64,000 bases of DNA from Acidobacteriales bacterium 59-55 (GTDB lineage Bacteria; Acidobacteriota; Terriglobia; Terriglobales; Acidobacteriaceae): assembly GCA_001897435.1 (NCBI GenBank), contig MKSV01000004.1, forward strand, positions 1-64,000, in the 5' to 3' direction. The translations under genes and the position numbers were made by a program. The notes beneath the pieces were generated by a model that had not been told where the DNA came from, ran no database searches, and was given only the letters and a program-made list of their open reading frames with translations. Of this stretch, positions 50,136 to 59,437 are shown piece after piece (positions within the stretch are counted from its first letter, which is position 1; each line of letters starts with the position of its first letter).

Positions 50136-51761
50136 CTAGATCCCAATCGGATAGGGCTTCTCGTGCATCTCCTGCCCGGCGTTTCCGCTGCGTTCGAACC
50201 GTCCCTGCAGCAGGCTCAGCAGGCCCGTGTACCAGTAGCCGAAGACGAACAATAGCAGGAACGGCACGGTAAAGAAGTTCTCCGTCGACACGGCATACCA
50301 GACTGTCCACGCGAAGTAAGCGCCCAGCCCCAGCTCGATCCACGGCACGATACCCAGCCGCTTGCGGTAGACCTTGGCCTGGGACTTCTCGCCCTTCTGC
50401 TTCACCCTGTACTTCGGAGTCCGCGCAAACGCGCTCTTCACGCCGAACAGCGCCTCCATCACGGCCTTGGTGTTGGTGATGGTCAGGCCGATGCCGCCCA
50501 GCGCCAGCAGAAAGGGCACATAGAGGATCTTCTTGTGCCAGGCATGGGGGAACAGCTCCTTCTGGCTGACGAGGTAGAACGTCGAGACCGACATCGTGCT
50601 CGCCATGAACAGGGGGAAGTCGATCAGCAGCATTTGGAGATAGCCCTGCCAGCTTCGGATAATCATCGCCGGCATCAACAGAACGCTGAGCACGATCATG
50701 AGCGGGTAGCTGATGTTCGCCGTCAGGTGATACCACGCCTCCAGCTTGGTGTGCCAGCCCGCGTCGCTCCTGAGCACCTGCGGCAGAATCTTCTTCGCCG
50801 TCTGGATCAACCCCTTGGCCCAGCGCGCCTGCTGCGTCTTGAAGGCGGTCATCTCGATGGGCAGCTCGGCGGGACACTCGACATCCTGCAGATACTTGAA
50901 CTTCCATCCCACCAACTGCGCCCGGTAGCTCAGGTCGGTGTCCTCGGTCAGGGTATCGTGCTGCCAGCCGCCCGCCTCGCCGATGGTTTTGCGCCGCCAC
51001 ATGCCGGCCGTGCCGTTGAAGTTGAAGAAGACGCCGGAGCGGCTGCGGCCGCCATGCTCGAGCACAAAGTGCCCGTCTAGCAGGATCGCCTCCACCTGCG
51101 TCAGAAAGCTGTAGTTCCGGTTCAGGTGTGTCCACCGCGTCTGCACCATGCCGATCTCGGGCTCGGCAAAGTGATGCACCACCTGCATGATCCACTGCGG
51201 CGGAGGCACGAAGTCGGCGTCGAAGATCGCCACCAGTTCGCCTTTGGCGACATCGAGCCCCTTGTCGAGCGCACCGGCCTTGTATCCGTGCCGGTCGGTG
51301 CGGTGCAGATAGACGATCGGCTGCGGCGCCATTCCCATCGCGCCCGAGGCGTACCGCTCCACCAGATCGCGGGCTACGGTCCGGGTCTCGTCGGTCGAAT
51401 CGTCGAGCAACTGGATCTCGAACCGGTCGCGGGGGTAGTCGAGGTTGCAGATCGCCTCCAGCAGTCGGTCGACGACGAACTGCTCGTTGAAGATCGGCAG
51501 TTGAATGGTCACGAAGGGCAGCTCGCTCTCGGCAAAGCGCGCCGGCGGCTCATCCCACTTCGCCTGGTTCTTTTTATTCCTGTAGTAGAGCCACACCAAC
51601 TGGTAGCGATGGATGCCGTAGAACGCCAGGATCACCATCACGATGAAGTAGGGAATCAGCATGCACGTGTCGAAGGTGTTCCACCGGTAAAGGTGCTCGA
51701 ACGTCTTGTCGGCGTAGTGCGTCTTCCAATAGTGGCCCAGGCCATGCGGAGCCACCAGCAT
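50136..51761 (-). CDS. Processive GT2 glycosyltransferase, cellulose-synthase-like
   Basis: The 541-residue protein (ATG 51761) has TM helices near 40-60 and four or five at the C-terminal half (about 335-395, 420-440, 480-530) around a GT-A domain. It shows QLPIFNE, LLDDSTD, IFDADFVPPP (DxD), TLTEDTD and QQARWAKG (Q-x-x-R-W), the full processive set of CesA/BcsA-like enzymes. It lacks a PilZ domain. The product could be cellulose, mannan or another beta-glycan; this cannot be told from sequence. An in-frame GTG at 51926 would add 55 residues. Confidence 0.85.
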   Translation of the reverse strand: MLVAPHGLGHYWKTHYADKTFEHLYRWNTFDTCMLIPYFIVMVILAFYGIHRYQLVWLYYRNKKNQAKWDEPPARFAESELPFVTIQLPIFNEQFVVDRLLEAICNLDYPRDRFEIQLLDDSTDETRTVARDLVERYASGAMGMAPQPIVYLHRTDRHGYKAGALDKGLDVAKGELVAIFDADFVPPPQWIMQVVHHFAEPEIGMVQTRWTHLNRNYSFLTQVEAILLDGHFVLEHGGRSRSGVFFNFNGTAGMWRRKTIGEAGGWQHDTLTEDTDLSYRAQLVGWKFKYLQDVECPAELPIEMTAFKTQQARWAKGLIQTAKKILPQVLRSDAGWHTKLEAWYHLTANISYPLMIVLSVLLMPAMIIRSWQGYLQMLLIDFPLFMASTMSVSTFYLVSQKELFPHAWHKKILYVPFLLALGGIGLTITNTKAVMEALFGVKSAFARTPKYRVKQKGEKSQAKVYRKRLGIVPWIELGLGAYFAWTVWYAVSTENFFTVPFLLLFVFGYWYTGLLSLLQGRFERSGNAGQEMHEKPYPIGI

Positions 51762-52077
51762 CGCGAGCGTGTTCGGGAGCGATTGAACGAAAGAAAACAG
51801 GAGATATCTCCGGCAAAGGTTACTTCGACCGATTCTACGCGAATCGGGCGCTTCGGCAGAATGGCGTCTTCGGTAATCCCTCGGCAAGGAATCGCCGGGG
51901 AACCTGTTTAAAAGCTCAAAGACCACATCCTCTGGACCGGCCCCGCCGCTTCATGGCACGCGAGGTTAACTGCTGCGATTCCGGCGGCGAGACGAGGAAA
52001 ACTCTCTCTTCAATCGCCCTACACTCGAATCGAGCCGCGCCGTGATGGATGCCGGACAGGCTACGGGGAAAATATTG

Positions 52078-53094
52078 ATGAAGCCTTTGATCGCTGCTCT
52101 CTTTGTTGTGTTTGTGTTCGGCAGCCTGAACGCGCAGAAGTTTGTGTGGCAGCCGTCGCCGGGCCATACGCAGGTGCCGATATGGCCGGGAGCGGCTCCC
52201 GATCCTCAGCCTATCGCAGGGCCGGAGTACGCAGTGACAGTCACGGGCAAGGATTTGGTTGCCGGCAAACCGTGGGTTGCGGTGGAGAACGCGTCGCGGC
52301 CTACGATGACTGTCTATCCGCCTAAGGGAAAGAACACCGGCGTCGCGGTGGTCGTGTTTCCCGGCGGCGGCTACACGATTCTGGCCATCGATCTGGAAGG
52401 CTCGGAGGTCTGCGACTGGCTGACATCGAAGGGGATTACATGCGTGCTGTTGAAGTATCGCGTGCCCGGCGAGGGCTTGTATCCGAAGTCGGCGTACCCG
52501 AAGTCGGGGCCGTATCCGGAGTCGCCGATGGCGCTCGAAGATGCGCAGAGGACGATGGGGCTGGTACGCTTTCACGCGGCGGAGTGGCACATCGATCCTC
52601 ACAAAATAGGCGTGCTTGGATTTTCGGCAGGCGGGCATCTGGTCGCGGCGATCAGTAACCACTACGCAAAGCGTTTGTACTCGGCTGTCGATGCCGCCGA
52701 CAAAGAGAGCTGCCGCCCGGACTTTGCCGTGCCCGTCTATCCCGGGCACCTGTCGCTTTCCGCGGCGGAGTGGGATGCCAGGCAGGGCACTAAAAAGTTC
52801 GTGGTTCCACATCCTGCGAATACCGATAAAAATCTTGGGTTGAATCCCAATCTTCATATCACCAGGCAGACGCCGCCCACCTTCCTGCTACAGAATGAGG
52901 ACGATCACGTGGATAACGTCAACGATTCGCTGGCTTACTACGTTGCATTGAAGAACGCCGGGGTTCCCGTGGAGATGCATCTGTATGCGCACGGTGGCCA
53001 CGCCTTCGGACTGCGGCGTACGAAGTTTCCGGCGACGCGCTGGCCGGAGTTGGTGGAGACGTGGCTGGGAACGATCGGCATGATTCCGCAGTAG
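52078..53094 (+). CDS. Secreted esterase/lipase, BD-FAE/acetyl xylan esterase type
   Basis: ATG at 52078 (GGGGAAAA upstream) gives 338 residues with a signal peptide (KPLIAALFVVFVFGSLNA). HGG-type oxyanion region is VVVFPGGGYTIL, the nucleophile Ser183 lies in GFSAGGHL, Asp in QNEDDHVD, and His in GGHAFG. This set fits secreted carbohydrate esterases that deacetylate xylan. It is convergent with the MqnC-like gene. Confidence 0.88.
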   Translation: MKPLIAALFVVFVFGSLNAQKFVWQPSPGHTQVPIWPGAAPDPQPIAGPEYAVTVTGKDLVAGKPWVAVENASRPTMTVYPPKGKNTGVAVVVFPGGGYTILAIDLEGSEVCDWLTSKGITCVLLKYRVPGEGLYPKSAYPKSGPYPESPMALEDAQRTMGLVRFHAAEWHIDPHKIGVLGFSAGGHLVAAISNHYAKRLYSAVDAADKESCRPDFAVPVYPGHLSLSAAEWDARQGTKKFVVPHPANTDKNLGLNPNLHITRQTPPTFLLQNEDDHVDNVNDSLAYYVALKNAGVPVEMHLYAHGGHAFGLRRTKFPATRWPELVETWLGTIGMIPQ

Positions 53095-53098
53095 ACGG

Positions 53099-54049
53099 CT
53101 AGCTTAAAAACATCGTCCGATACAGCGTGTCCCGCTGCACCGGCCTGAAGCCCGCGCCGCGAATGACCCGCCGCAGGTCTTCCTCGGTGGTGCCGTCGCT
53201 GCCCTCGAAGAGGACCGAGCCCACATCGTTGCCGCCGAACCGCAGCGCCATTTGCAGGACCTTCAGCCCCTGCGTCTCCAGGTCGGCCTGCACGTTTTCG
53301 ATGTTGTCGAGCGCCATCCGCGAGATGGCCAGCGTCTTCAGATACTCGACCGCCGTCGGCTTCTCGATGCCGCTGACCCCGGCCGCGCGCGGCTGAAAGC
53401 TCACCGGGGTAAAGGCGGTAAAGCCGCCGGTCTCCTCCTGCAACTGGCGAACGGCCTCCAGGTGATTCACGCGCTGCTCGAAGCTCTCTCCCGCGCCAAA
53501 GGTCATGCCTGCTGTCGTCCGGATTCCCAGCGCATGTGCTTCACGATGTACCTCCATCCAGCCCGGCACCGACCACTTGCCGCGCGCGCCGTGCTGGTGG
53601 ACAGCATCGTCCAGAACGCCCGCGTCGTCGCCGGGAATCGAATCGAGGCCGGCATCGCGCAGCCGCGCGATCGTCTCCCGCACCGTCAGACCGGAGTTTT
53701 GTGCGATCGTCAGAATCTCGCTCGCGGAAAAACAGTGCAGCCAAACGGCAGGGAACTGCTCCCTGACTCCGGCCAGCAGACGCTCGTACCCGTCGATCTT
53801 TTCGGTTTTCTGCTCGGAATCGACGGCTTCGCGCAAAGTGACGCCAGTGGCACCCCTGTCCACCGACTCGCGAATCCGCTCGCAGACGGCTTCGAAGTTT
53901 ACGCCTCCGCAGTCAATCTTTCGCTCGATGATGTAACTGGCCACACCCTCGGGATGCAGTCGCCGCCGCACCGCGTCGGCCTCCATGCCAATGCCAATCA
54001 AATCATCGCTGTTGAAGCAGTCCAGAGCTTGTTCGCGGCTAATCCCCAT
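53099..54049 (-). CDS. MqnC/CofH-like protein lacking the radical-SAM cysteine motif
   Basis: The 316-residue protein aligns in character with dehypoxanthine futalosine cyclases (MqnC): YIIERKI at the start of the core, AVWLHCFSASEI, LRDAGLDSIPGDDAGVL, RTTAGMTFGAGESFEQRVNHL and TGGFTAFTPVSFQP. Where the family has its [4Fe-4S] CX3CX2C motif, this one goes from ERKI directly to DCGGVNFEAVCERI, about 25 residues shorter, so no cluster or SAM radical can form in the known way. The reading frame is open. Either it is a pseudo-enzyme or a rearranged gene. The real MqnC, if present, is elsewhere. Confidence 0.75.
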   Translation of the reverse strand: MGISREQALDCFNSDDLIGIGMEADAVRRRLHPEGVASYIIERKIDCGGVNFEAVCERIRESVDRGATGVTLREAVDSEQKTEKIDGYERLLAGVREQFPAVWLHCFSASEILTIAQNSGLTVRETIARLRDAGLDSIPGDDAGVLDDAVHQHGARGKWSVPGWMEVHREAHALGIRTTAGMTFGAGESFEQRVNHLEAVRQLQEETGGFTAFTPVSFQPRAAGVSGIEKPTAVEYLKTLAISRMALDNIENVQADLETQGLKVLQMALRFGGNDVGSVLFEGSDGTTEEDLRRVIRGAGFRPVQRDTLYRTMFLS

Positions 54050-54096
54050 CCTTCGATTCTACGATGGAGATGTACAGGAGATATCCAGCAGGTGTG

Positions 54097-54477
54097 TTAC
54101 CTGCCGCGCACCAGCAGCACGATCACCGCTGCCAGCAACGCCACGATCAGCGAGACGCCGAGCGTAACCCAACGCTTCAGGCTTGTCATCTGCGACTCCA
54201 GAGCCGTCACCCGCTCCACTGCCGTCGCCAGCCGCTTTACCTCATCGCCTACCCCGGCGATCTGCGCCTTCTGTTCTTCCAACTGGAGATAAAGCCCCGC
54301 GTGGGCCTTCGCCACCTGGCCCAGGTCGCCACGCACGCCCTCGGCCATAGCGGTCATGGCCGCTTCGGTGGCCCGGTCCGTCTTCGCCTTCGACGAGAAA
54401 TATTTGTCCGCCATCGGCAGCACCCGCGCCAGATGCGGAAGCAGCTCGACCAACTGTGCAAGCACTCTAGGCCACAT
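54097..54477 (-). CDS. Small coiled-coil, membrane-anchored protein
   Basis: The 126-residue protein has a long amphipathic region with heptads (about 25-100, LEEQKAQIAGVGDEVKRLAT) and one TM helix at the C-terminus (VTLGVSLIVALLAAVIVLLV) ending in RGR. No family recognised. It starts 9 bases after the VKOR gene and is probably cotranscribed with it. Confidence 0.65.
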   Translation of the reverse strand: MWPRVLAQLVELLPHLARVLPMADKYFSSKAKTDRATEAAMTAMAEGVRGDLGQVAKAHAGLYLQLEEQKAQIAGVGDEVKRLATAVERVTALESQMTSLKRWVTLGVSLIVALLAAVIVLLVRGR

Positions 54478-54486
54478 GGATGCCCT

Positions 54487-54942
54487 CTATTTCTGCCATG
54501 CCACTCTTCCGCCGCGCCGCCGATAGATCAGGGTCCCGATCGACAACACCAGGATCGTGGTCATGATGCCCCACGACCATACGCAATAGATACACCACTT
54601 CTCCATGACGAACGCTTCGAGATAGCTCAGAAACGAGGCGAACATAAAGCCGATCTGCGCTGCCTCGAAGACCAGCCACCACCGCCCCATCAGCGCCAGC
54701 ACGGCGATGAGCGCATAGCCGATGATGCCGATCGTCGCCACGGGAATGTGCTTCGTTCCCGGAGCCTCGTCGAAGGTTTTCGGCGGAAAGACCGAGAACC
54801 GGCTGTGGTTGACCGACCCGCAATCCCAATGCTCGCTCACCGCGCAGGGAGGCGCCTTGGCCGGGTCCATGTTATGAATCCGCAGTCCCATCACACTTAC
54901 TGCCAGTCCCGCCAACGCCAGCAACGCCACCAGATATTTCAT
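54487..54942 (-). CDS. Vitamin K epoxide reductase family protein
   Basis: Bacterial VKOR re-oxidises DsbA-like proteins with quinone, making disulfide bonds in the periplasm. The 151-residue protein has four TM helices, the loop cysteines in PPCAVSEHWDCGSVNHSRFS, the conserved Ser/Asn, and the active-site pair WCIYCVW. No thioredoxin domain is fused to it. It follows the methyltransferase gene by 17 bases. Confidence 0.9.
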   Translation of the reverse strand: MKYLVALLALAGLAVSVMGLRIHNMDPAKAPPCAVSEHWDCGSVNHSRFSVFPPKTFDEAPGTKHIPVATIGIIGYALIAVLALMGRWWLVFEAAQIGFMFASFLSYLEAFVMEKWCIYCVWSWGIMTTILVLSIGTLIYRRRGGRVAWQK

Positions 54943-54959
54943 CGCTCGATTCTACGACG

Positions 54960-55784
54960 TCACAGCCACTTTGCCAGCCGCTTCTTCATCACACGGATGG
55001 CATCGGCGCTCTCATCGACCATCAGGAACTCGCGCCCGTGCCTGGCCGCGGCCTCGCCGGCGGTGCCGCTGCCGGCAAAAAAATCGAGCACCCGCTCTCC
55101 CGGATTCGAGTGCACCTTCACGATCCGCTCCAGCACGCCCACCGGCTTCTGCGTCGCGTAGCCCGTCTTCTCCTTGCCCGTAGGCGAGACGATGGTGTGC
55201 CACCACACATCGGTCGGCGTCTTGCCCCGCGCCGCCTTTTCGGCGCCCACCAGCCCCGGAGCCATGTACGGGATGCGGTCACACTCCTCCAGGTTGAAGG
55301 TGTATCGCTCCGCGTCTTTCGTGTACCAGAGGATGTTGTCGTGCTTGGCCGGCCAGCGCTTCTTCGCCCGCGCCCCGTAGTCGTAGGCCCAGATGATCTC
55401 GTTCTGAAAGCATTCGCGCCCGAAGATCTCGTCGAGCATCACCTTGCAGTAGTGGACCTCGCGATAGTCAATATGAAAAAACAGCGATCCCGTCGCCGTC
55501 AGCACACGGTACGCCTCTTCGAGGCGCGGCCGCAGAAATCCGAGGAAGTCGTCGAACTGGTCCCCGTATCCCGAACCGCCTGCCTGCACCTTGAGCACCT
55601 CGGTGCGGTAGCGCCTGCCGCCAAAGCCCACGCGGTCTCCGGCGGCGTCCCGCACCGTCTTGATCTGCTTGCGGGCCTGCCGTTTGCCTGTATTAAATGG
55701 CGGATCGATATAGATCAGCTCCACCGATTCCGCCTTCATCCCCCGCAAAACTTCGAGGTTGTCCCCACGTACGATCCGGTTCAT
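54960..55784 (-). CDS. Site-specific DNA methyltransferase (beta class, N6-adenine or N4-cytosine)
   Basis: The 274-residue enzyme has DPPFNTGK near residue 33 (motif IV) and FFAGSGTAGEAAARHG near the C-terminus (motif I), the beta-class order. TQKPVGVLERIVKVHSNPG is motif X-like. No restriction enzyme gene is adjacent, so it may be a solitary methylase, but the target cannot be predicted. ATG at 55784 has GAGGAAAGAA upstream. First gene of the minus-strand group that continues with VKOR. Confidence 0.85.
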   Translation of the reverse strand: MNRIVRGDNLEVLRGMKAESVELIYIDPPFNTGKRQARKQIKTVRDAAGDRVGFGGRRYRTEVLKVQAGGSGYGDQFDDFLGFLRPRLEEAYRVLTATGSLFFHIDYREVHYCKVMLDEIFGRECFQNEIIWAYDYGARAKKRWPAKHDNILWYTKDAERYTFNLEECDRIPYMAPGLVGAEKAARGKTPTDVWWHTIVSPTGKEKTGYATQKPVGVLERIVKVHSNPGERVLDFFAGSGTAGEAAARHGREFLMVDESADAIRVMKKRLAKWL

Positions 55785-55843
55785 CCGTTCTTTCCTCAGC
55801 ACCTAAACTAACCCAGCCTTTGCTTTAGAAGTAGGGCAAAGGG

Positions 55844-56050
55844 TTAGTTCGAAGGAGGGTCTCTACGCACGCGCTGGAAATCCACTGCGAACCCAACAGC
55901 GATAAAACCTAGAATGATTACGCCTCCTAACCCTGTCCAGTCATGTGCGGGAATTAGAGCAATTAGCCTCACGATGAATGCTGCACCCCAGCAAAGCACC
56001 ATAACGATGTCAACCGTTGTGCGGATTTTTCGAAACAGAGACATGGCCAT
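55844..56050 (-). CDS. Small membrane protein
   Basis: The ATG at 56050 gives 68 residues with two TM segments (VDIVMVLCWGAAFIVRLIAL and GLGGVIILGFIAVGFAVDF). The end is charged (QRVRRDPPSN). GAGAGGA lies about 10 bases upstream. No family recognised; divergent from the PP2C gene. Confidence 0.5.
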   Translation of the reverse strand: MAMSLFRKIRTTVDIVMVLCWGAAFIVRLIALIPAHDWTGLGGVIILGFIAVGFAVDFQRVRRDPPSN

Positions 56051-56170
56051 CGCTCGCAATCCTCTCACGCCGTAGCATCTCGTGTGCGAGCGGGAGTTAT
56101 GGTGCATGGCCCCTTTGCCCTCGCCGCCTCGCCGTGTATCTTTTTGTGCGAACGATTTTCATTCGCGACG

Positions 56171-56944
56171 ATGCCGTCAAACCATCTTATCCATGCCATG
56201 CTCTCTCACCCCGGCCTCGTCCGGCGGGGCAATGAAGATGCTTGCGCCGCCGCGCCCGAGGCCGGAGCCTTCGTCGTCTGCGATGGCATGGGCGGAGCCG
56301 CTGCCGGTGAAGTCGCCAGCCGCCTCGCAGCCGAGACCTTCCTTGCTCGTCTTACAGAGGCCGCCGCCGACAACGGCAGCCTCGCAGCCCACACTGAAGC
56401 CCGGCTTGGCGCCGCCGTCAATGCGGCCAATCAGGCGGTCTACCGGCAGTCGCGCCGCAGTCCAAAGCTCGCCGGCATGGGAACGACGCTGGTCGCGCTG
56501 GCCGCGCCCGATGCCGCCAACGCCATTTGGATCACTCACGTCGGCGACAGCCGCTGCTACCGCCTCCGCCATGGCCACCTGCAGCAATTGACTAACGACC
56601 ACTCGCTCGTAGCGGAGCAGCTTCGCGCCGGCCAGATCACTCCCACCCAGGCGGCCTGCTCGCCCATGCGGAATTACATTACCCGCGCCATCGGCTCGGA
56701 GAGCGATGTCGAAGCCGAGATTCAAAGCCGTCATGTCCAGACGGGTGACCTCTATCTGCTCGCCTCCGACGGCCTCACGCACGACGTTGCCGACATCGAG
56801 ATTGAAAGCATTCTCGCGGGAATTCCCATCCCCGCTACGCAGCCTGTTCTAGCCGAGACCTGCGAAGCCCTGATCTCCGCCGCCAACCGCAACGGCGGCC
56901 ACGACAACATCACGGTTCTGCTGGCGGCTGTCGCTGTTGGCTAA
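56171..56944 (+). CDS. PP2C-type Ser/Thr protein phosphatase
   Basis: The 257-residue enzyme dephosphorylates proteins using two metals. Motifs: RRGNEDA, VCDGMGGAAAGEVAS, GMGTTLVAL, THVGDSRCYRL, LLASDGLTHDV and HDNITVLL, all as in the PrpC/Stp family. The start at 56171 gives MPSNHLIHAMLSHPG; an upstream in-frame start at 56084 seems too long. No kinase gene is adjacent. Confidence 0.92.
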   Translation: MPSNHLIHAMLSHPGLVRRGNEDACAAAPEAGAFVVCDGMGGAAAGEVASRLAAETFLARLTEAAADNGSLAAHTEARLGAAVNAANQAVYRQSRRSPKLAGMGTTLVALAAPDAANAIWITHVGDSRCYRLRHGHLQQLTNDHSLVAEQLRAGQITPTQAACSPMRNYITRAIGSESDVEAEIQSRHVQTGDLYLLASDGLTHDVADIEIESILAGIPIPATQPVLAETCEALISAANRNGGHDNITVLLAAVAVG

Positions 56945-57086
56945 ACGGGGGATTCGGTCGGGGTGAAGGCATCCTTCGCTGTTCCAGATAGCGCGCGATT
57001 CGGGCCGATAATAGAACGAAGAAGCAGCCTCTCGTAGCCAGCCGCCGCGCTCATCCCGTAGACTTGTAGACCTCAGGGGAGACTCC

Positions 57087-57542
57087 ATGCCGCAAGAGCT
57101 TTACTTCGAAGATTTCTACGTCGGCCAGAAATTTCAATCGATCGGCGGAGCCAAGGTGACCGCCGAAGAGATCAAAGAGTTCGGGCAGAAGTACGATCCG
57201 CAGCCCTTCCACCTCGACGAGGCCGCCGGTGAGGGCTCCTTCTTCAAGGGGCTGGCCGCCTCGGGCTGGCTGACCGCCGCCATCGTCATGCGCCTGCGCG
57301 TGCAGAACATCACCGTGGCCGGCGGCATGATCGGCGCGGGCGTCGAAGAGATGCGCTGGACCACCCCGGTCCGTCCCGGCGACACCATCCACACCGAGAT
57401 CGAGGTCGTCGGCGTTCGCCAGTCGAACACGCGCAAGAACTACGGCGTCGTCCGCACCCGCACCCTCGCCTACAACCAGAACAACGAAGCCGTTCTGCGC
57501 AGTACGGTCAACTTCCTCGCTCCGCTGCGCACAGAGCAGTAG
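57087..57542 (+). CDS. MaoC-family hotdog dehydratase
   Basis: The 151-residue hotdog protein is like (R)-specific enoyl-CoA hydratases. YDPQPFHLDEAAG holds the catalytic Asp/His pair (PFHLDE), with GWLTAA and GEIRWTTPVRPGDT-like EMRWTTPVRPGDTI. It acts on acyl-CoA chains. Start ATG 57087 with GGGGAGA upstream. Its neighbours do not show the pathway. Confidence 0.9.
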   Translation: MPQELYFEDFYVGQKFQSIGGAKVTAEEIKEFGQKYDPQPFHLDEAAGEGSFFKGLAASGWLTAAIVMRLRVQNITVAGGMIGAGVEEMRWTTPVRPGDTIHTEIEVVGVRQSNTRKNYGVVRTRTLAYNQNNEAVLRSTVNFLAPLRTEQ

Positions 57543-57581
57543 CTGCGCGCAAAGAGCTAACCGCAGGGCTGGAAATAAATC

Positions 57582-57641
57582 CGGGTGCCCCGCGTCCGGC
57601 TTTTGAGGATGCGAGTTTCCGCACCGTTCCCGCATCCTCAT
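57582..57641. repeat. Degenerate family C-type element
   Basis: GGGTGCCCCGCGTCC followed by GAGGATGCG...CGCATCCTC, a 9-bp inverted repeat with 17-base loop, between MaoC and the MBL gene. Confidence 0.55.
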
Positions 57642-57701
57642 GGAACCATCTCCGGCACTCCATCCGCAATACTCACAACCCACCGGCGTATTCTGTAAAA
57701 C

Positions 57702-58667
57702 ATGATGCGGATGACAGTGCTCGCCTCCGGCTCCAAAGGCAACAGCACCGTCATCTCTTCCTCCCGCACCCGCGTTCTCGTTGACGCAGGCCTCTCCTGC
57801 CGCGAACTGCTCAAGCGCATGGCCCTCGCCGGAGAAGACGCCTCTACCCTCGACGCCATCCTCATCACGCACGAACATATCGACCATGTGGCCGGCCTCG
57901 CCGTGCTGGCACGCCGCCTCCGCATCCCTGTCTACATCACCGAGCCCACGCATCGCGCCTGGGTCCGTATGGTCACGCCGCGAACCACGATGACCTATGC
58001 CAAATGGCTCGATCATGTGCAGCGGGAAAAAGAGGCTCGCGCCGTCGCCGTCGCCGAAGGCAATCTGGAGATTGCAGCCGAAGCAGCCCCGGAATCGAGC
58101 GCCGCCGATCTCTGCGATCCTGCCCCCGGCAAACCGGCTCCCGTGACCAAATCCAACCCCGCTCACCTCCCCGCCGTCGAGTACTTCCACTCCGGCACCT
58201 GCTTTTCGATCGGCGACCTCGACATCACACCCTTCACCATCCCCCACGACGCCGCCGACCCCTGCGGCTTCGTCTTCACCGCCGAAGGCATTCGCATGGC
58301 GCTCGCCACCGACCTCGGCTACATGCCGCCCAACGTCAAGGCGGCCTTGAAGCGAATCGACGCCCTTCTGCTGGAATCCAACCACGATCTGGAGATGCTG
58401 CGCGACGGTCCCTACCCCTGGTCGGTCAAGCAGCGTGTCCTCTCCCGCGTCGGCCACCTCTCCAACCACGCGACGGCAGAGTTTTTATCGACCGACTATG
58501 ACGGCGGCGCGGCGTATATTGTTCTCGGCCACCTCTCCGAGTCGAATAACGTGCCCGAACTGGCCCGCATCGCCGCCGAACAGGCGCTCGCCAGCCATCC
58601 CACGTTGCTGGGCAATCGCGTCCTGCTGGCCATACAATCGGCCCCGCTCGCTCCCATCACGCTCTAG
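57702..58667 (+). CDS. MBL-fold metallohydrolase, YycJ/WalJ type
   Basis: The 321-residue protein starts MTVLASGSKGNSTVI and carries the metal motif THEHIDH, later His/Asp in ATDLGY, LLESNHD and HLSNHA. This matches the WalJ-like exonuclease group. There is an approximately 55-residue Ala/Pro-rich insert (about 105-160) not usual for the family. The MM start at 57702/57705 is ambiguous. Confidence 0.85.
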   Translation: MMRMTVLASGSKGNSTVISSSRTRVLVDAGLSCRELLKRMALAGEDASTLDAILITHEHIDHVAGLAVLARRLRIPVYITEPTHRAWVRMVTPRTTMTYAKWLDHVQREKEARAVAVAEGNLEIAAEAAPESSAADLCDPAPGKPAPVTKSNPAHLPAVEYFHSGTCFSIGDLDITPFTIPHDAADPCGFVFTAEGIRMALATDLGYMPPNVKAALKRIDALLLESNHDLEMLRDGPYPWSVKQRVLSRVGHLSNHATAEFLSTDYDGGAAYIVLGHLSESNNVPELARIAAEQALASHPTLLGNRVLLAIQSAPLAPITL

Positions 58668-58773
58668 TTTTCGCCGTTTGTTTGCCTTAAAGAAGACCCA
58701 TCTTCATTACTGTTAAACGTATCTTTCTAATGCCTTTCGTGGTCCAACACGTTAGAATGAGGTTAACAAACCA

Positions 58774-59265
58774 ATGAATAAATCGGTCACAAGCCTCCCC
58801 GTCAAGCACCGCCAGCATCCCTCCTCCTGCACAGACCAGGTGGTCGGGGACATCCTTTCAGGGTGGAGGTACGATATCTCCAGCCTCTCTCCTGCCATGC
58901 GCACCGACTACGAGCAGCACTTTGTCGAGTGTGCTCACTGCCGCCGCCGCCAGACCGTCGCCCGCACCATCGACGTCCTGCTTATCGTCGTCAGCACCCT
59001 TTCGATCGTGGCCTTCCTACTGGCCGCCGTGGTCATCCACCGGGTCGAGCTGGTCACCCACATCTTCTCGCTGCACGTCCGCCTCTCCGAGACCCACGCC
59101 GTCGCCATCTCGCTCGAAGCCGTCGCCGTGGCCGGCATGGTCTTCTCCACCCTGATCTGGATCCTCGTCGCCATCGCCACTCCGCTGCCCGGCTTCCTCG
59201 GCGGCATCGTGCAGAAGCACATCCCCGCCGACATCCGCGACCGCTTCCACAAAAACGCCGCCTGA
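58774..59265 (+). CDS. Zinc-finger-like membrane protein of unknown function
   Basis: The 163-residue protein has His49-x3-Cys53-x2-Cys56 (HFVECAHC), the pattern of zf-HC2/anti-sigma-type zinc fingers, then two TM helices (about 67-90, 112-135) and a basic end. An anti-sigma role would need a sigma-factor gene, and none is beside it. It is followed by rhomboid after 172 bases. Confidence 0.65.
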   Translation: MNKSVTSLPVKHRQHPSSCTDQVVGDILSGWRYDISSLSPAMRTDYEQHFVECAHCRRRQTVARTIDVLLIVVSTLSIVAFLLAAVVIHRVELVTHIFSLHVRLSETHAVAISLEAVAVAGMVFSTLIWILVAIATPLPGFLGGIVQKHIPADIRDRFHKNAA

Positions 59266-59437
59266 CCTCAAGTCCTTTCAGAGAGATAGGCCTTAGAAGC
59301 TCCGCCCTGAGAGGCGGAGCCAACCCGAAGTGCGCTGCCTTCCATTTCCGAGATTGGCGTCGTCCGGCTCGACCTTGCTGCTGCACCTCCCGGATTTGTA
59401 ATCCATCTGCTCCCGCGATAGCGTAGAACGAACACAC

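Noticed and set aside
50185-50200. tRNA T-loop-like GTTCGAACC
   Set aside because: It lies inside the GT2 glycosyltransferase gene and no cloverleaf can be drawn around it.
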